The notes under the pieces are model-generated. The model had not been told where the DNA came from. It worked only from the letters and a program-made list of their open reading frames with translations, and did not search any database. Positions 26,505-35,505 of a stretch of 64,000 bases of DNA are shown in pieces. A program made the position numbers and the translations under genes. Where the stretch lies: contig CAVVYV010000004.1 of assembly GCA_963752585.1 (NCBI GenBank), forward strand, positions 620,001 through 684,000, read 5' to 3'. Position 1 is the stretch's first letter. Each line of letters starts with the position of its first letter. The DNA comes from CAVVYV01 sp963752585. Its GTDB lineage: Bacteria > Actinomycetota > Thermoleophilia > Solirubrobacterales > 70-9.

Positions 26505-26547
26505 CGGGCGGCGGCGGGCGGTGGCTGGCTGGTAGCTTGGCGAACTG

Positions 26548-27168
26548 GTGGCGCTTCGTTCGGTAATAGCCAGGGACACGGTCTATTTCGAGCTCCTCTC
26601 GGAGGCCGGCGTCAACATCCTGCGGGCGGCTCAGCTGCTCGAGCACATGTTCGACACCTGGCCCGACGAGACAGGGGTCGCGCGCGAGATTCTCAAGGCG
26701 GAGCAGGAGGGCGACCGGATCACCCAGGAGATCGTCCGCCGTCTCAACTCCGAGCCGGTTCGCACCCTCGACGCCTCGGAGGTCTATGCGCTCGCCACCC
26801 AGCTCGACGACATCGTCGACGACATCGAGGAGGCCGCCGACTTCATGGGGCTGTTCAAGATCGAGGCGCCGATGGAGCAGGCCCACACCCTCGCCAACAT
26901 CCTCGCCCAGTCATGCGAACAGGTGAGCGGGGCGCTGACCAACCTACGCGGGTTCACCGACCTCGAGCACTACTGGGTCGAGATCCACCGGCTCGAGAAC
27001 GAGGGCGACCGGGTCTGGCGCGAGGCGCTCGCCTCGCTCTTCTCGAATGGGATCGACCCGATGGTGGTGATCCGCTGGAAGGACATCTTCGGCCTGTTGG
27101 AGCGGGCGATCGACTCGACCGAGACGGCGGCCCACAAGATCGAGGCGATCGCCGTCAAGCACACCTAA
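26548..27168 (+). CDS. DUF47 PhoU-like protein (Pit-accessory type)
   Basis: 206 residues, start GTG 26548. All-helical PhoU-like fold; E-Q-E-G-D-R-I-T and D-D-I-V-D-D-I-E-E-A-A-D carry the acidic metal-binding positions. Members usually sit beside low-affinity phosphate transporter pitA and modulate it; no pit gene is in the window, and the neighbour here is ppk. Probably co-transcribed with the DUF6328 gene that starts at the next base. Confidence 0.85.
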   Translation: MALRSVIARDTVYFELLSEAGVNILRAAQLLEHMFDTWPDETGVAREILKAEQEGDRITQEIVRRLNSEPVRTLDASEVYALATQLDDIVDDIEEAADFMGLFKIEAPMEQAHTLANILAQSCEQVSGALTNLRGFTDLEHYWVEIHRLENEGDRVWREALASLFSNGIDPMVVIRWKDIFGLLERAIDSTETAAHKIEAIAVKHT

Positions 27169-27651
27169 GTGCCCCGGTTACGCGGTCGAGATGAGACGCC
27201 CGAGGAGCGGGCGGACCGCAACCTGAACGAGTTGCTTCAGGAGCTGCGCGTTGCCCTTCCCGGCGTCCAGGTGCTGTTCGCGTTCCTGCTCACCGTTCCG
27301 TTCAGCCAGGGGTTCGATCGGCTGACCGACTTGCAGCGCGAGCTTTACTTCGGGGTGCTGCTGGCCACGGCGCTCTCGACGGCGCTCCTGATCGCCCCCA
27401 CCGCGAACCATCGGTTGCTGTTTCGCAAGCGCGACAAGGAGCATCTGGTTCGGATCTCGAACCGGCTCACGCTGGCGGGACTGGCCGTCCTCGCGGTCGC
27501 CCTCACCGGGGCGGTGCTGCTGATCAGCGACCTCCTCTTCAAGACCGCGGCGACCGTGATCTTTACGGCGGCCTCCGCGCTCACCTTCGCCGTCCTCTGG
27601 GGTGTCCTGCCGCTCCTACGGAGGGCCGACCTGAGTGAGGACGAGCGCTAG
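27169..27651 (+). CDS. DUF6328-like four-helix membrane protein
   Basis: 160 residues, GTG 27169, immediately after the DUF47 stop. An acidic/basic N-terminal helix (E-R-A-D-R-N-L-N-E-L-L-Q-E-L-R-V) leads to four hydrophobic helices, the first with P-F-S-Q-G-F. The pattern matches small membrane proteins annotated DUF6328 in actinobacteria; function unknown. Converges with the next gene; the two stop codons share the palindrome CTAG. Confidence 0.7.
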   Translation: MPRLRGRDETPEERADRNLNELLQELRVALPGVQVLFAFLLTVPFSQGFDRLTDLQRELYFGVLLATALSTALLIAPTANHRLLFRKRDKEHLVRISNRLTLAGLAVLAVALTGAVLLISDLLFKTAATVIFTAASALTFAVLWGVLPLLRRADLSEDER

Positions 27652-28250
27652 GCCGGGCGGTCGCCGGCCTCGCTGCGAAGGGCGTGCAGCTCGAGCTCGA
27701 TCTCGGCGAGGAACGGAAGCTCGGGATCGTATGCGCTGAGGTCCGTGAGGTCCTCGGCCCAGAGGTCAAGCCGCTGCTCGAGGGTGGTGCCGAGGCGCCC
27801 CCCGATCTCCTCGCGGTGCTCGGGCGCCACCTTGCGCCAGTCACGCATGTTGGCGACGCGGTCGGCCGCGTAGATCAGGACCGAGTCGCGGCTGGAGTCG
27901 AGCACCTGCCGGCGCAGCGCCCGCTTCCGCTCCAGGTAGCCCTCGACCGCGTCATCGTCGGTGAGCGCGTCGACCATCTCGACCACCTCCGGTCCGAAGC
28001 GCTCCCGGATCTCGGGCGACTCGACCTCAGACTTCTCGACGACGTCGTGGAGGTAGGCAGCGGCGAGGATCGTGCCATTGAAGCCTTGGTCCGAGATCAG
28101 CTGGGCGACGGCGATCGGATGCTCGACGAACTGCTCGTGGGTCTGCTTGCGGTGCTGGCCAAGGTGGGCGCGGCGCGCGAAGCGGAGGGCCGTCGTGGCC
28201 AGTTCCGAGCCGGTGCCGGGCTCGAGTCGCGTCGAGATGTTCGCCATCAC
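27648..28250 (-). CDS. HD-domain protein resembling small alarmone hydrolase (MESH1/SpoT-type)
   Basis: About 200 residues. HD metal ligands: His ~29 (R-R-A-H), His-Asp ~68-69 (L-H-D-V-V) and Asp ~130 (A-A-D-R-V-A-N-M). The R-K and H-P-I-A-V-A segments match SpoT hydrolase/MESH1 proteins that remove pyrophosphate from ppGpp. The usual E-D pair after the HD is E-K here (E72, K73), which could alter catalysis. Start at 28250 or the next Met (28247). Confidence 0.7.
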   Translation of the reverse strand: MMANISTRLEPGTGSELATTALRFARRAHLGQHRKQTHEQFVEHPIAVAQLISDQGFNGTILAAAYLHDVVEKSEVESPEIRERFGPEVVEMVDALTDDDAVEGYLERKRALRRQVLDSSRDSVLIYAADRVANMRDWRKVAPEHREEIGGRLGTTLEQRLDLWAEDLTDLSAYDPELPFLAEIELELHALRSEAGDRPA

Positions 28251-28366
28251 TCTCCGTGTGAACGCAGCGGGCGGAATGTAAACGATGCGAAAACCTATAC
28301 CGGAAGGGTGGAGGATGACAAGGATCCCGCTCTGGCGCGGATCAGAAGTTCGCTACTAGCGATGAA

Positions 28367-28780
28367 ATGGGCGGAGACCTGATACGCGACCGGTCCTCCG
28401 TAGAATTCTGCCGATGCTGCCGATGCTGCCGACCGCTGAGGAACGTTGCGATCATCGCCCTGTTGGCGCTGGCGATCGCGGTGCTGCCGGGCGGCGGCGC
28501 CGCTGCGGAGACGGTGTTGACGGCGCTGTCGATGGCATTCCTCGCGGCGATCGCATTCTTCGTCTACCGGATCTACCGCGAGCAGCAGATGACGATGCTG
28601 ACCCTCTCCGACAGCCGCCGAGCCTTCCTCTTCGGCGCCGTCGGTGCGATCGCGCTGCTGATCGTCGGCTTCGAGGAGTTCACGGGCTGGGCGGGCGGGT
28701 TCGCCGTCTGGCTGGTGCTGATGCTCGGGGCTCTGCTGACGATCTTCCTCGTCTGGCGCGAGGCCACCAGCTACACCTAA
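28367..28780 (+). CDS. Small membrane protein, function unknown
   Basis: 137 residues as read, with four hydrophobic segments (N-V-A-I-I-A-L-L-A-L-A, V-L-T-A-L-S-M-A-F, A-F-L-F-G-A-V-G-A-I-A, V-W-L-V-L-M-L-G-A). The first ~30 residues (with R-C-C-R-C-C-R) look unlike the rest and arise from a GATGCTGCC repeat, so the true start may be nearer 28440 or lie in another frame. No family recognised. Confidence 0.55.
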   Translation: MGGDLIRDRSSVEFCRCCRCCRPLRNVAIIALLALAIAVLPGGGAAAETVLTALSMAFLAAIAFFVYRIYREQQMTMLTLSDSRRAFLFGAVGAIALLIVGFEEFTGWAGGFAVWLVLMLGALLTIFLVWREATSYT

Positions 28781-28790
28781 AGCACGATCC

Positions 28791-28807
28791 GCGCGCCTTC
28801 GGCGCGC
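28791..28807 (+). terminator. Hairpin after the small membrane protein
   Basis: GCGCGCC-TTC-GGCGCGC, a 7-bp perfect stem with a tight loop, 10 bases after the stop. No T-run follows, so termination strength is uncertain. Confidence 0.5.
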
Positions 28808-28829
28808 TCGCCGCTCCTAGGTTCGCCCG

Positions 28830-29207
28830 ATGGCCAGCACAAACGGCGGCCACAAAAACCGCCGCCGCATCAACAGTCGCGCCCAGGCATCGGTCGAGCT
28901 GGTCGCGATCCTGCCGGCGCTCGCGGCCTGCGTCCTGATCGCCGCCCAGGCCGCCGCGGTCGGGTGGGCCCTGTGGACGGCGGGGAACGCCGCTCGGGCA
29001 GGCGCCAGGGCTGAGCATGTGGGCGGCGACGGGGAGGCGGCGGCGCGGCGGGCGCTGCCTGGAAGGCTTCGCGATGGCGCCGCGGTCACGAGCGAGGACG
29101 GGATCCGGGTCAAGGTGGCGGTCCCCTCGCTGCTGCCCGGTCTCTCCCTCGGCTCGATCGCCGCCGCGGCGAAGCTCGATCCGGGGTCGGATGCCGCCTC
29201 GCGCTGA
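28830..29207 (+). CDS. TadE-like pilus/secretion protein 1
   Basis: 125 residues. N-terminal basic stretch then A-Q-A-S-V-E-L-V-A-I-L-P-A-L, the TadE/pilin-like motif with Glu at the +5-like position, a hydrophobic helix, and an outer domain. Such minor pseudopilins act in Tad/Flp pilus assembly. The tail overlaps the next gene by 17 bases. No TadA ATPase or Flp pilin is within the window. Confidence 0.7.
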   Translation: MASTNGGHKNRRRINSRAQASVELVAILPALAACVLIAAQAAAVGWALWTAGNAARAGARAEHVGGDGEAAARRALPGRLRDGAAVTSEDGIRVKVAVPSLLPGLSLGSIAAAAKLDPGSDAASR

Positions 29208-29538
29208 GCAGGTGGGCCAGGCGTCGATCGAGCTGCTCGCCGGGCTGCCCGCCCTGGCGCTCGCCGGATTCATCGCCCTCCAGCTTCTGCTCACGGGCTA
29301 CTCGCTGAGCCTCGCCGACGGGGCGGCCGAGGCCGGCGCCCTCGCGCAGGCGGCGGGCGGCGATCCCGAGCGCGCCGCCCGCGAGGCGCTCCCGGCCTGG
29401 GCCCGCGCCCGGGCCACGGTCAGGGAGGAGGCCGGCGGGGTGATCGTCGAGCTGCGGCCGCCCGCGCCCCTGCCGGCGCTGGCCGAGCGGCTCGAGGTCA
29501 GCTCGGAGGCCTGGGGGCGCCCGGAGGGGCGGAGATGA
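29191..29538 (+). CDS. TadE-like pilus/secretion protein 2
   Basis: 115 residues from ATG 29191. G-Q-A-S-I-E-L-L-A-G-L-P-A-L repeats the TadE motif of the previous gene. Predicted single-pass membrane protein with a short outer domain. Overlaps the next start by four bases (ATGA). Confidence 0.7.
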   Translation: MPPRAEQVGQASIELLAGLPALALAGFIALQLLLTGYSLSLADGAAEAGALAQAAGGDPERAAREALPAWARARATVREEAGGVIVELRPPAPLPALAERLEVSSEAWGRPEGRR

Positions 29539-31488
29539 GCGCCGCGACGATCGTCGCCACCGGTAGCGGGCGCCGCGGAAGCCTCGCCCTTGCCGCCGCG
29601 GTTGCGATCGAGGCCGCCGCCGCGACCGGGGCCCGCACCCTGCTGGTCGAGGCGGCCGATGGTGCCCGGCGCTCGGGGCGCGACGCTGCTGTCGACTCCC
29701 GCCGCAAGGGAGCTCGAGGAATCCCTTCGGATCGCGGGCTGGTCGGGCTCCGCGCGCGGCCACCTCTGTCACCTCGCTCTCGACACCGGCGACGACCCGA
29801 TCGCGGAGCTCGCCGCGGCGACATCCGAGGGCGGGGCTGAGCTCGTCGTCGCGCACCTACCGGCCGCCCTCTGGGTGCCCGCGCTCGACTGCGACGAGGT
29901 CGGGGCGCTCGGCGGCCTGATCGTCATCGAGCTGCCGCGGGAGCGCTCCATGGCGGCGCTAGCCGTGGACCAGCTCCGGGCCCGCGGGCTGGGGGTGAAG
30001 GTCGCCTCGGCCACCCCATCGCCGTTGGCGGCTCGCCGCGCCCTCGCCGGCGGGCGCCCCGGCGGGCGCCCTTCAGGCGCGGCGAGGAGGATTGCCACCG
30101 CCCTGCTTGGAATCGGAAGAGCCGGCGGGGCGCGGGCCGGCGAGCAGGGCCAGGCCCTCCCGGCCCTCCTCGGCGCCGGAGCGATCCTGATCATGGTGGC
30201 GCTCGTGCTCGCCGCGATCGGTGGGGCGGTGACCGGCAAGGGGAGGGTTCAGCGGGCGGCCGATCTGGCGGCGCTTTCGGCCGCTCGCAGCATGCGGGAC
30301 GACATGCCGCGGTTGGCCGAGCCGCCGACCCTCCCGAACGGGAGCCTCAATCCCCGCCGGCTCTCCCGCGACGCATATCTCAGCCGTGCCCGGGCGGCGG
30401 GTGCCGATGCGGCGCGCCGCAACGGCGTCGATCCCGCCCGGCTGCGGATCGACTTTCCCGACGCCGGCGGCGAGCCGCCATCGCGAGTCAGGGCCAGCGT
30501 CAGCGCCGAGATCGATCCCGGGGAGCTGCCCGGCGGGGAACGGGTCGAGGGGCGCGGGGACCGTCCGATCGACGTCAGCGCATCCGCTGTCGCCGAGGCC
30601 GCCCCGCCCGCCGGCTCCTGGTCGGGGATGCCGGGGATGGCGAGCGGTGGGGGGTACTCCGGGCCGCTCGCCTACCGCAACGGCGAGGGGATGCGGCCGG
30701 ACGTCGCCGCAGCCTACGACCGGATGGCGGCGGCGGCGCGGCGGGCGGGGCACACACTGATGGTCAGCTCGGGATTTCGCTCGGACGCCGAGCAGGCGGA
30801 GCTCTTCGCCCGGCACCCGGACCCGCATTGGGTCGCGCCGCCGGGCCACTCGCTTCATCGCTGCGCCACCGAGCTCGATCTCGGTCCTTCCTCGGCCTAT
30901 GCCTGGCTCGCCGCGAACGCGCCTCGCTTCGGCTTCGTCCGCCGCTACTCGTGGGAACCCTGGCACTTCGGGTTCGACGGCGGCACGCCGCCCTGCTCGG
31001 GCGCCGGGAACGCGGTCGGGTCGGCGGCATCCGGGGCGCGGGAGGGGGCGCCGGCGTTGCCCGCGTTCGTCCCCGCCCGGTTCCGCGATCCGCTCGTCAG
31101 CTCGGCGGGCCGCTGGAACGTCTCGCCGGGGCTGCTCGCCGCCCAGCTGATGGCGGAGTCGGGCTTCAACCCGAGGGCCGTCTCGTCGGCCGGCGCCCAG
31201 GGGATCGCCCAGTTCATGCCCGGCACCGCCGCCGGCTACGGCCTTCGCGACCCCTTCGACCCGGTCGCTGCAATCGACGCCCAGGCGCACCTGATGTCGG
31301 ATCTCCTCCGCCGCTTTCGCTCGGTGCCGCTCGCGCTCGCCGCATACAACGCGGGCTCCGGTGCGGTCGGCGCCTGCTCCTGCATCCCGTACGCCGAGAC
31401 CCGCGCCTACGTAACCCGGATCCTCGCCCTCGCCGACGGCGCCGGCGTCCTCCTCTCGCCGCCGCTCGAGGTGCGGCTGGTCAGGTGA
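29535..31488 (+). CDS. CpaE-like / TadG-like / M15 peptidase / lytic transglycosylase fusion (1-bp frameshift)
   Basis: About 650 residues after repair. Residues ~1-185 resemble a degenerate CpaE/ParA-like domain (T-G-S-G-R-R-G-S-L near the start, no clear Walker A). Residues ~200-260 are a TadG-like segment (G-Q-A-L-P-A-L-L-G then a membrane helix and R-V-Q-R-A-A-D-L-A-A-L-S-A-A). Residues ~380-480 are an M15/VanY D,D-peptidase: S-S-G-F-R-S, G-H-S-L-H-R-C-A-T-E-L-D and E-P-W-H-F-G. Residues ~520-640 are an SLT transglycosylase: A-E-S-G-F-N-P-R-A-V-S, G-I-A-Q-F-M-P-G-T. An extra base near 29680 shifts the frame. Likely opens the wall for the Tad-like machine; the fusion is unusual. Confidence 0.75.
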
Positions 31489-31533
31489 GGCTGCCGACAG
31501 CGATACCAAGTCCCCGCGATAGGGTGCTCGGCC

Positions 31534-32001
31534 GTGGCCGCAGTCGAGGTGGATGGGATCGAGGGGCTCAAGGCCCTGCTGGGCAAGACGGTCGGGCCGG
31601 GCGAATGGCGCGAGGTGACTCAGGACGACATAGACGCGTTCGCTCGCCTGTCCGGCGACGACCAGTGGATCCACGTCGACGTCGAGCGGGCGAAGAAGGA
31701 GAGCCCGTTCGGGACCACCGTCGCCCACGGAAACCTCACCCTTGCACTGATCGACGGCATGCGGCTGGACCTGATCGCCTCGCGGGGCTTCAAGCTGGGC
31801 GTCAACTACGGCTGGAATCGGGTCCGCTTCCCGGCCCCGGTCCCTGCCGGCTCGAAGGTGAGGGCTAGCGCCGAAGTGACCGAGGTCGAGGACGTCGGCG
31901 GCGGCTGGTGGCAGATCGTCACCCGCTTCACGGTCGAGGTCGAGGGCGCTGAGAAACCCGCCTGCGTCGCCGACTCGGTCGGCCGCGCGCTTCCGGAGTA
32001 A
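31534..32001 (+). CDS. MaoC-like hydratase/dehydratase
   Basis: 155-residue hot-dog fold protein, start GTG 31534. The (R)-specific hydratase motif is clear: F-A-R-L-S-G-D-D-Q-W-I-H-V-D followed by P-F-G-T-T-V-A-H-G, with catalytic Asp/His. NodN/MaoC members hydrate enoyl-CoA; the enoyl-CoA hydratase at 32631 could be metabolically related but is transcribed the other way. Confidence 0.88.
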   Translation: MAAVEVDGIEGLKALLGKTVGPGEWREVTQDDIDAFARLSGDDQWIHVDVERAKKESPFGTTVAHGNLTLALIDGMRLDLIASRGFKLGVNYGWNRVRFPAPVPAGSKVRASAEVTEVEDVGGGWWQIVTRFTVEVEGAEKPACVADSVGRALPE

Positions 32002-32011
32002 CGAATTCCAG

Positions 32012-32039
32012 GCGGCAGCTGCCGCGGGTGGCGCGGCAG
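32012..32039. terminator. Possible bidirectional terminator between convergent genes
   Basis: Two mutually exclusive hairpins: palindrome GCGGCAG-CTGCCGC (32012-32025) and CTGCCGC-(7 nt)-GCGGCAG (32019-32039). They lie just after the MaoC stop and face the cupredoxin gene. No T-run. Confidence 0.45.
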
Positions 32040-32125
32040 TGGGCCCCGCGCCGAGGACATTCCTATACCGCAGGCGTGGGGTCATTGCCGCGACAGGACC
32101 CGCGGCCCTGCCGGCTGGTCATTCG

Positions 32126-32560
32126 CTAGTTGACGGTGAGCGTGCCTTCCATGCCACCCTCACGGTGCCCCGGCACGCTGCAGAAGAACGCGTAGGTGCC
32201 GGCCTGAAGGTCGACCGTGGCGGTGGCATCTCCCTGCGAGACCAGGTCGGTCCCGCCGAGCTCCTCGCCCGAGGAGTCCTCGACCTTGACGTCGTGGGAG
32301 ATCGAAGCCGGGTTGTCGAAGTTGAGCGTCACCGAGCCCGCCTTGGCCGTCAGGTCCGTCTGGTCGAAGGCGAGGCTGCCGTCAGCCGCGGCCGAGACGT
32401 CGACCGTGCTCGCGCCTCCGGCGGCGCCACCCGCGGCGGTGTCTGTCGTCGTCGTCGCAGCGGCCGTGGTGTCTCCGCCATCGTCGTCGTCATCGCCACA
32501 GGCCACCAGCACGGATCCGGCCAGGGCGATCACAGCGATCAGAATCAAGCCCTTTCTCAT
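32126..32560 (-). CDS. Cupredoxin (plastocyanin-like) lipoprotein
   Basis: 144 residues from ATG 32560 behind AGGTGA. Lipobox L-V-A-C (Cys ~21), an Asp/Thr/Gly/Ala-rich linker, then a blue-copper domain with ligands His in I-S-H-D-V and C-S-V-P-G-H-R-E-G-G-M (Cys, His, Met). It is expected to carry single electrons at the outer face of the membrane. A longer in-frame reading upstream lacks a plausible signal, so was not used. Confidence 0.88.
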   Translation of the reverse strand: MRKGLILIAVIALAGSVLVACGDDDDDGGDTTAAATTTTDTAAGGAAGGASTVDVSAAADGSLAFDQTDLTAKAGSVTLNFDNPASISHDVKVEDSSGEELGGTDLVSQGDATATVDLQAGTYAFFCSVPGHREGGMEGTLTVN

Positions 32561-32630
32561 CGGCTCACCTTTCTCTCGCCTCGCGTTGCTCAACCCTATC
32601 CGAGCGAGCTTTGAGTATCGGCTAAGAAGC

Positions 32631-33479
32631 TCAGTCGCCCTTGAACTCGGGCTGCTCACCGGCGAAGAAGGCGGTGACCCCCCGGCGCAGGTCCTCGGTG
32701 GCCATGCTGTCGGCGATTCCGTGGCGCTCGAGTTGGAGGTGGTCGTTGAGCGAGTTCTCGATGCTCTCGTGAAGGAGCAGCTTCGCCATTCGCACGTAGT
32801 GCGGGGCCTTCTCCGCCAGCTTCGCCGCCTTCTCCCGCGCCCTCGAGATCAGCTCGCCGGCGGGGACGACCTCGCTCACCAGGCCCTCCTCGAGGGCGGT
32901 CTTGGCGTCGAGGTTGGGGTCGTTGAGCGCCAGCTCCAGCGCCTTCGCGGGGCCGACCACCCGCGGCAGGAAGTAGGTCATCCCCCCGTCGGGTGAGGCG
33001 CCGATCCGGCCGTAGGCGATCGCGAGGAAGGCGTCCTCGGAAGCAATCCGGAAGTCGCACGAGAGCGCGAGCGACATCCCGGCGCCCGCGGCGGGCCCGT
33101 TGATCGCGGCGATCATCGGGTAGGGGAGACGGCGGAAGTCGATGATCGCCTGGTGCAGGACCTCGGCTCCGCGGCGGACCTCCGCCGGCAGGTCGACGCT
33201 CTCGTCGACGACGCCCTGCTTGAACCAGTTGACGTCGCCGCCCGAGCAGAAGGCGCGCCCGGCGCCGGTGACGATCAGGGCGCGAATCGGGGCCCGGTCG
33301 GCGAGCCACGAGGCGGCGATCGGAAGCTCGGCGATCATCTCAGGGCTCATCGCGTTCAGGGAGTCCGGGCGGTTCAGGGTCATCGTCCCGACCGGGCCGT
33401 CGATCTCGATCTCGAGCGTCTCGAGCTCGGGCGGGTCGCTGGTCAGAGGCTTGACGTCGGTTGTTGCGCTCTCGGGCAT
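32631..33479 (-). CDS. Enoyl-CoA hydratase/isomerase family protein
   Basis: 282 residues of crotonase fold. Oxyanion-hole segments A-F-C-S-G-G-D-V-N and I-N-G-P-A-A-G-A-G-M are present. The second catalytic acid region reads G-A-S-P-D-G-G-M-T-Y-F-L, where many hydratases have Glu; Asp here suggests an isomerase-type or altered activity. Acts on acyl-CoA in fatty-acid or aromatic breakdown. Confidence 0.88.
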   Translation of the reverse strand: MPESATTDVKPLTSDPPELETLEIEIDGPVGTMTLNRPDSLNAMSPEMIAELPIAASWLADRAPIRALIVTGAGRAFCSGGDVNWFKQGVVDESVDLPAEVRRGAEVLHQAIIDFRRLPYPMIAAINGPAAGAGMSLALSCDFRIASEDAFLAIAYGRIGASPDGGMTYFLPRVVGPAKALELALNDPNLDAKTALEEGLVSEVVPAGELISRAREKAAKLAEKAPHYVRMAKLLLHESIENSLNDHLQLERHGIADSMATEDLRRGVTAFFAGEQPEFKGD

Positions 33480-33532
33480 TGATCCTCCTGGGGCACAGTC
33501 TTTGGCCGGGCAGCCAGGAGCCTACCCTTGTC

Positions 33533-35505
33533 GTGGTGACAGAGACCGAGAGCAAGGAGAGAGCCGAGCGGCTCGAGCAGCAGCGGCGCGACCTCCCCGA
33601 CGCGCCCGGCGTCTACATCTTCCGGGACAGGGGGGAAACGCCCTGTACGTGGGAAAGGCGAACTCGATTCGCAAGCGGGTCGCATCGCACTTCGCCGGCA
33701 AGAGCGGCGGGCGCGGCGGGATGGGTGGGACCGCCGAGCTGATCGACCGGACCGACTCGATCGAGGCCCTGGTGACCGAATCGGAGGCCGAGGCGCTGCT
33801 CGCCGAGCAGAGCTTCATCAAGCGATACCGGCCGCGCTTCAACATCCGCCTCCGTGACGACAAGTCCTATCCCTACGTCGGCGTCAGCCTCGACGAGGAG
33901 TTTCCGCGGGTCTACTTCACCCGCGAGCGGCACCGCCCGAACCGGGCCTACTTCGGGCCGTTCTCGAGCGCGAAGCGGGTCCGCGAGACCCTCGATCTGC
34001 TCGGCAAGCTCTTCCAGTACCGCACCTGCGAGGGGTCCGAGCCGGGTCGGCGCTCGGGCGTCCCCTGCCTCGACTACTACATCAAGCGCTGCCAGGCACC
34101 CTGCGTCGGCTACATCGACCGCGACGAGTACCGCCGCAACATCGACCGGATCGTCGGTTTCCTCTCCGGCCGCTATCGCGAGATCGCCGACGACCTCGAG
34201 GCGAAGATGCGGGAGGCCTCCGAGGCCCAGGACTTCGAGCGAGCGGGGTTGTTCCGCGACCGGCTGAACGCGGTGAAGAGCATGATGGAGCGCCAGCAGG
34301 TCGCCGGAGGCTCGCTCGGCAGCGCCGACCTGATCGGGGTGGCGGTCGAGGCGAGCGACGCCAATGCCCAGGTGTTCCAGGTCCGCGACGGCATCCTCGC
34401 CGAGCGTCAGGGCTTTTATCTTGCGGGAGAGGGTGGAGAGGACGATGGGGAGCGCGATCCGGGCGAGGTTGCCGAGACCTTCCTCCTCCAGTACTACGGT
34501 GCCGCGCCGTCGGTGCCGGCCAGGGTGATCGTCGGCCCGGAGCTGCAGGACCGCACCGACGTCTTATCGGAAGCGCTGAGCGAGGAGCGCGACTCGCAGG
34601 TGGAGGTCCGGGTCGCTTCGCGGGGGGACCTCCGCCGGCTGCGCGAGCTCGCGGTGAAGAACGCGAAGCTCGCCCTCGCCCAGGACAAGCTTCGTCGCGA
34701 GCACCGCCGCCAGCAGCGGGTCGAGGCGCTCTCGGCGCTCCAGGACGCGCTCGGGCTGGAGCGGGTGCCGGTCCGGATCGAGGGCTTCGACGTCTCGAAC
34801 CTCGGCGAGACCCACACGGTCGCGTCGATGGTCGTCTTCGAGGGGGGCGCACCGAAGAAGGCCGACTATCGCAAGTTCCGGATCCGCGGCGAGCCTGACG
34901 AGACGGGTGGCTCCTCGGCTTCGCCTGCGGAGCCCCCTCGCCCAAACGGCGCCCGACCGGTCGATGACTTTGCGGCGATCAACGAAGTCCTCACCCGGCG
35001 GCTCGGCCGCTACGTCCAGCAGGCCGACATCTCCCCTCACGACTCCGACCGTGACGCGAGCTTCGCAGCGCTCCCCGACCTGATCGTGATCGACGGTGGC
35101 AAGGGCCAGCTGACCGCGGGCCTGCGGGCGCTCGAGCCCCTGCTCGAGCGCGGGGTGGCGGTGGTCGGCCTTGCGAAGCGGATCGAGGAGATCTTTCTCC
35201 CGGGCCGGAAGGACCCGATCCTCCTGGAGAAGGGATCTGACGCCCTCCGCCTCCTCCAGCGGGTCCGGGACGAGGCGCACCGGTTCGCAATCACCTTCCA
35301 CCGCAGCAGTCGCGACAAGGCGATGACAGCATCGGTGCTCGACGGGGTCCGCGGGGTCGGACCGGCGCGAAAGCGCGCTCTGCTCCGGCATTTCGGCTCT
35401 CCGGATCGGCTGCTCTCGGCGACCCGCGAGGAGCTCGAAGCGGTGCCCGGAGTGCCCGGTAAGCTCGCTCGCGAGATCCACAGGCAACTGCACAGAGCGG
35501 GATGA
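33533..35505 (+). CDS. uvrC: Excinuclease UvrC (1-bp frameshift)
   Basis: Makes both incisions in nucleotide excision repair. About 657 residues after repair. N-terminal GIY-YIG nuclease: P-G-V-Y-I-F and L-Y-V-G-K-A; then the C-L-D-Y-Y-I-K-R-C-Q-A-P-C Cys segment, UVR motif (A-S-E-A-Q-D-F-E-R-A), C-terminal RNase H-like nuclease (E-G-F-D-V-S-N, D-L-I-V-I-D-G-G-K-G) and helix-hairpin-helix ends. A six-G run at 33630-33635 should be seven; adding one G joins R-D-R-G-G-N-A-L-Y. Start GTG 33533 or 33536. Mini-element copy D inserts about 13 residues (E-T-G-G-S-S-A-S-P-A) before D-D-F-A-A-I-N-E-V-L. ATGA overlap with rapZ. Confidence 0.93.
34903..34941 (+). repeat. Palindromic mini-element, copy D (in frame inside uvrC)
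   Basis: ACGGGT flank, stem GGCTCC with GGAGCC, 14-nt loop with inner pairing GGC-TTC-GCC, then CCCTCGC. It lies in the nuclease domain between two strands, where UvrC normally has a short loop. Confidence 0.8.

Noticed and set aside
28257..28303. GTTTTCGCATC-GTTTACATTCC on the minus strand upstream of the HD-domain gene, like a PHO box
   Set aside because: Only two units; the next GTTCAC is 20 rather than 22 bases away. Too weak to call.
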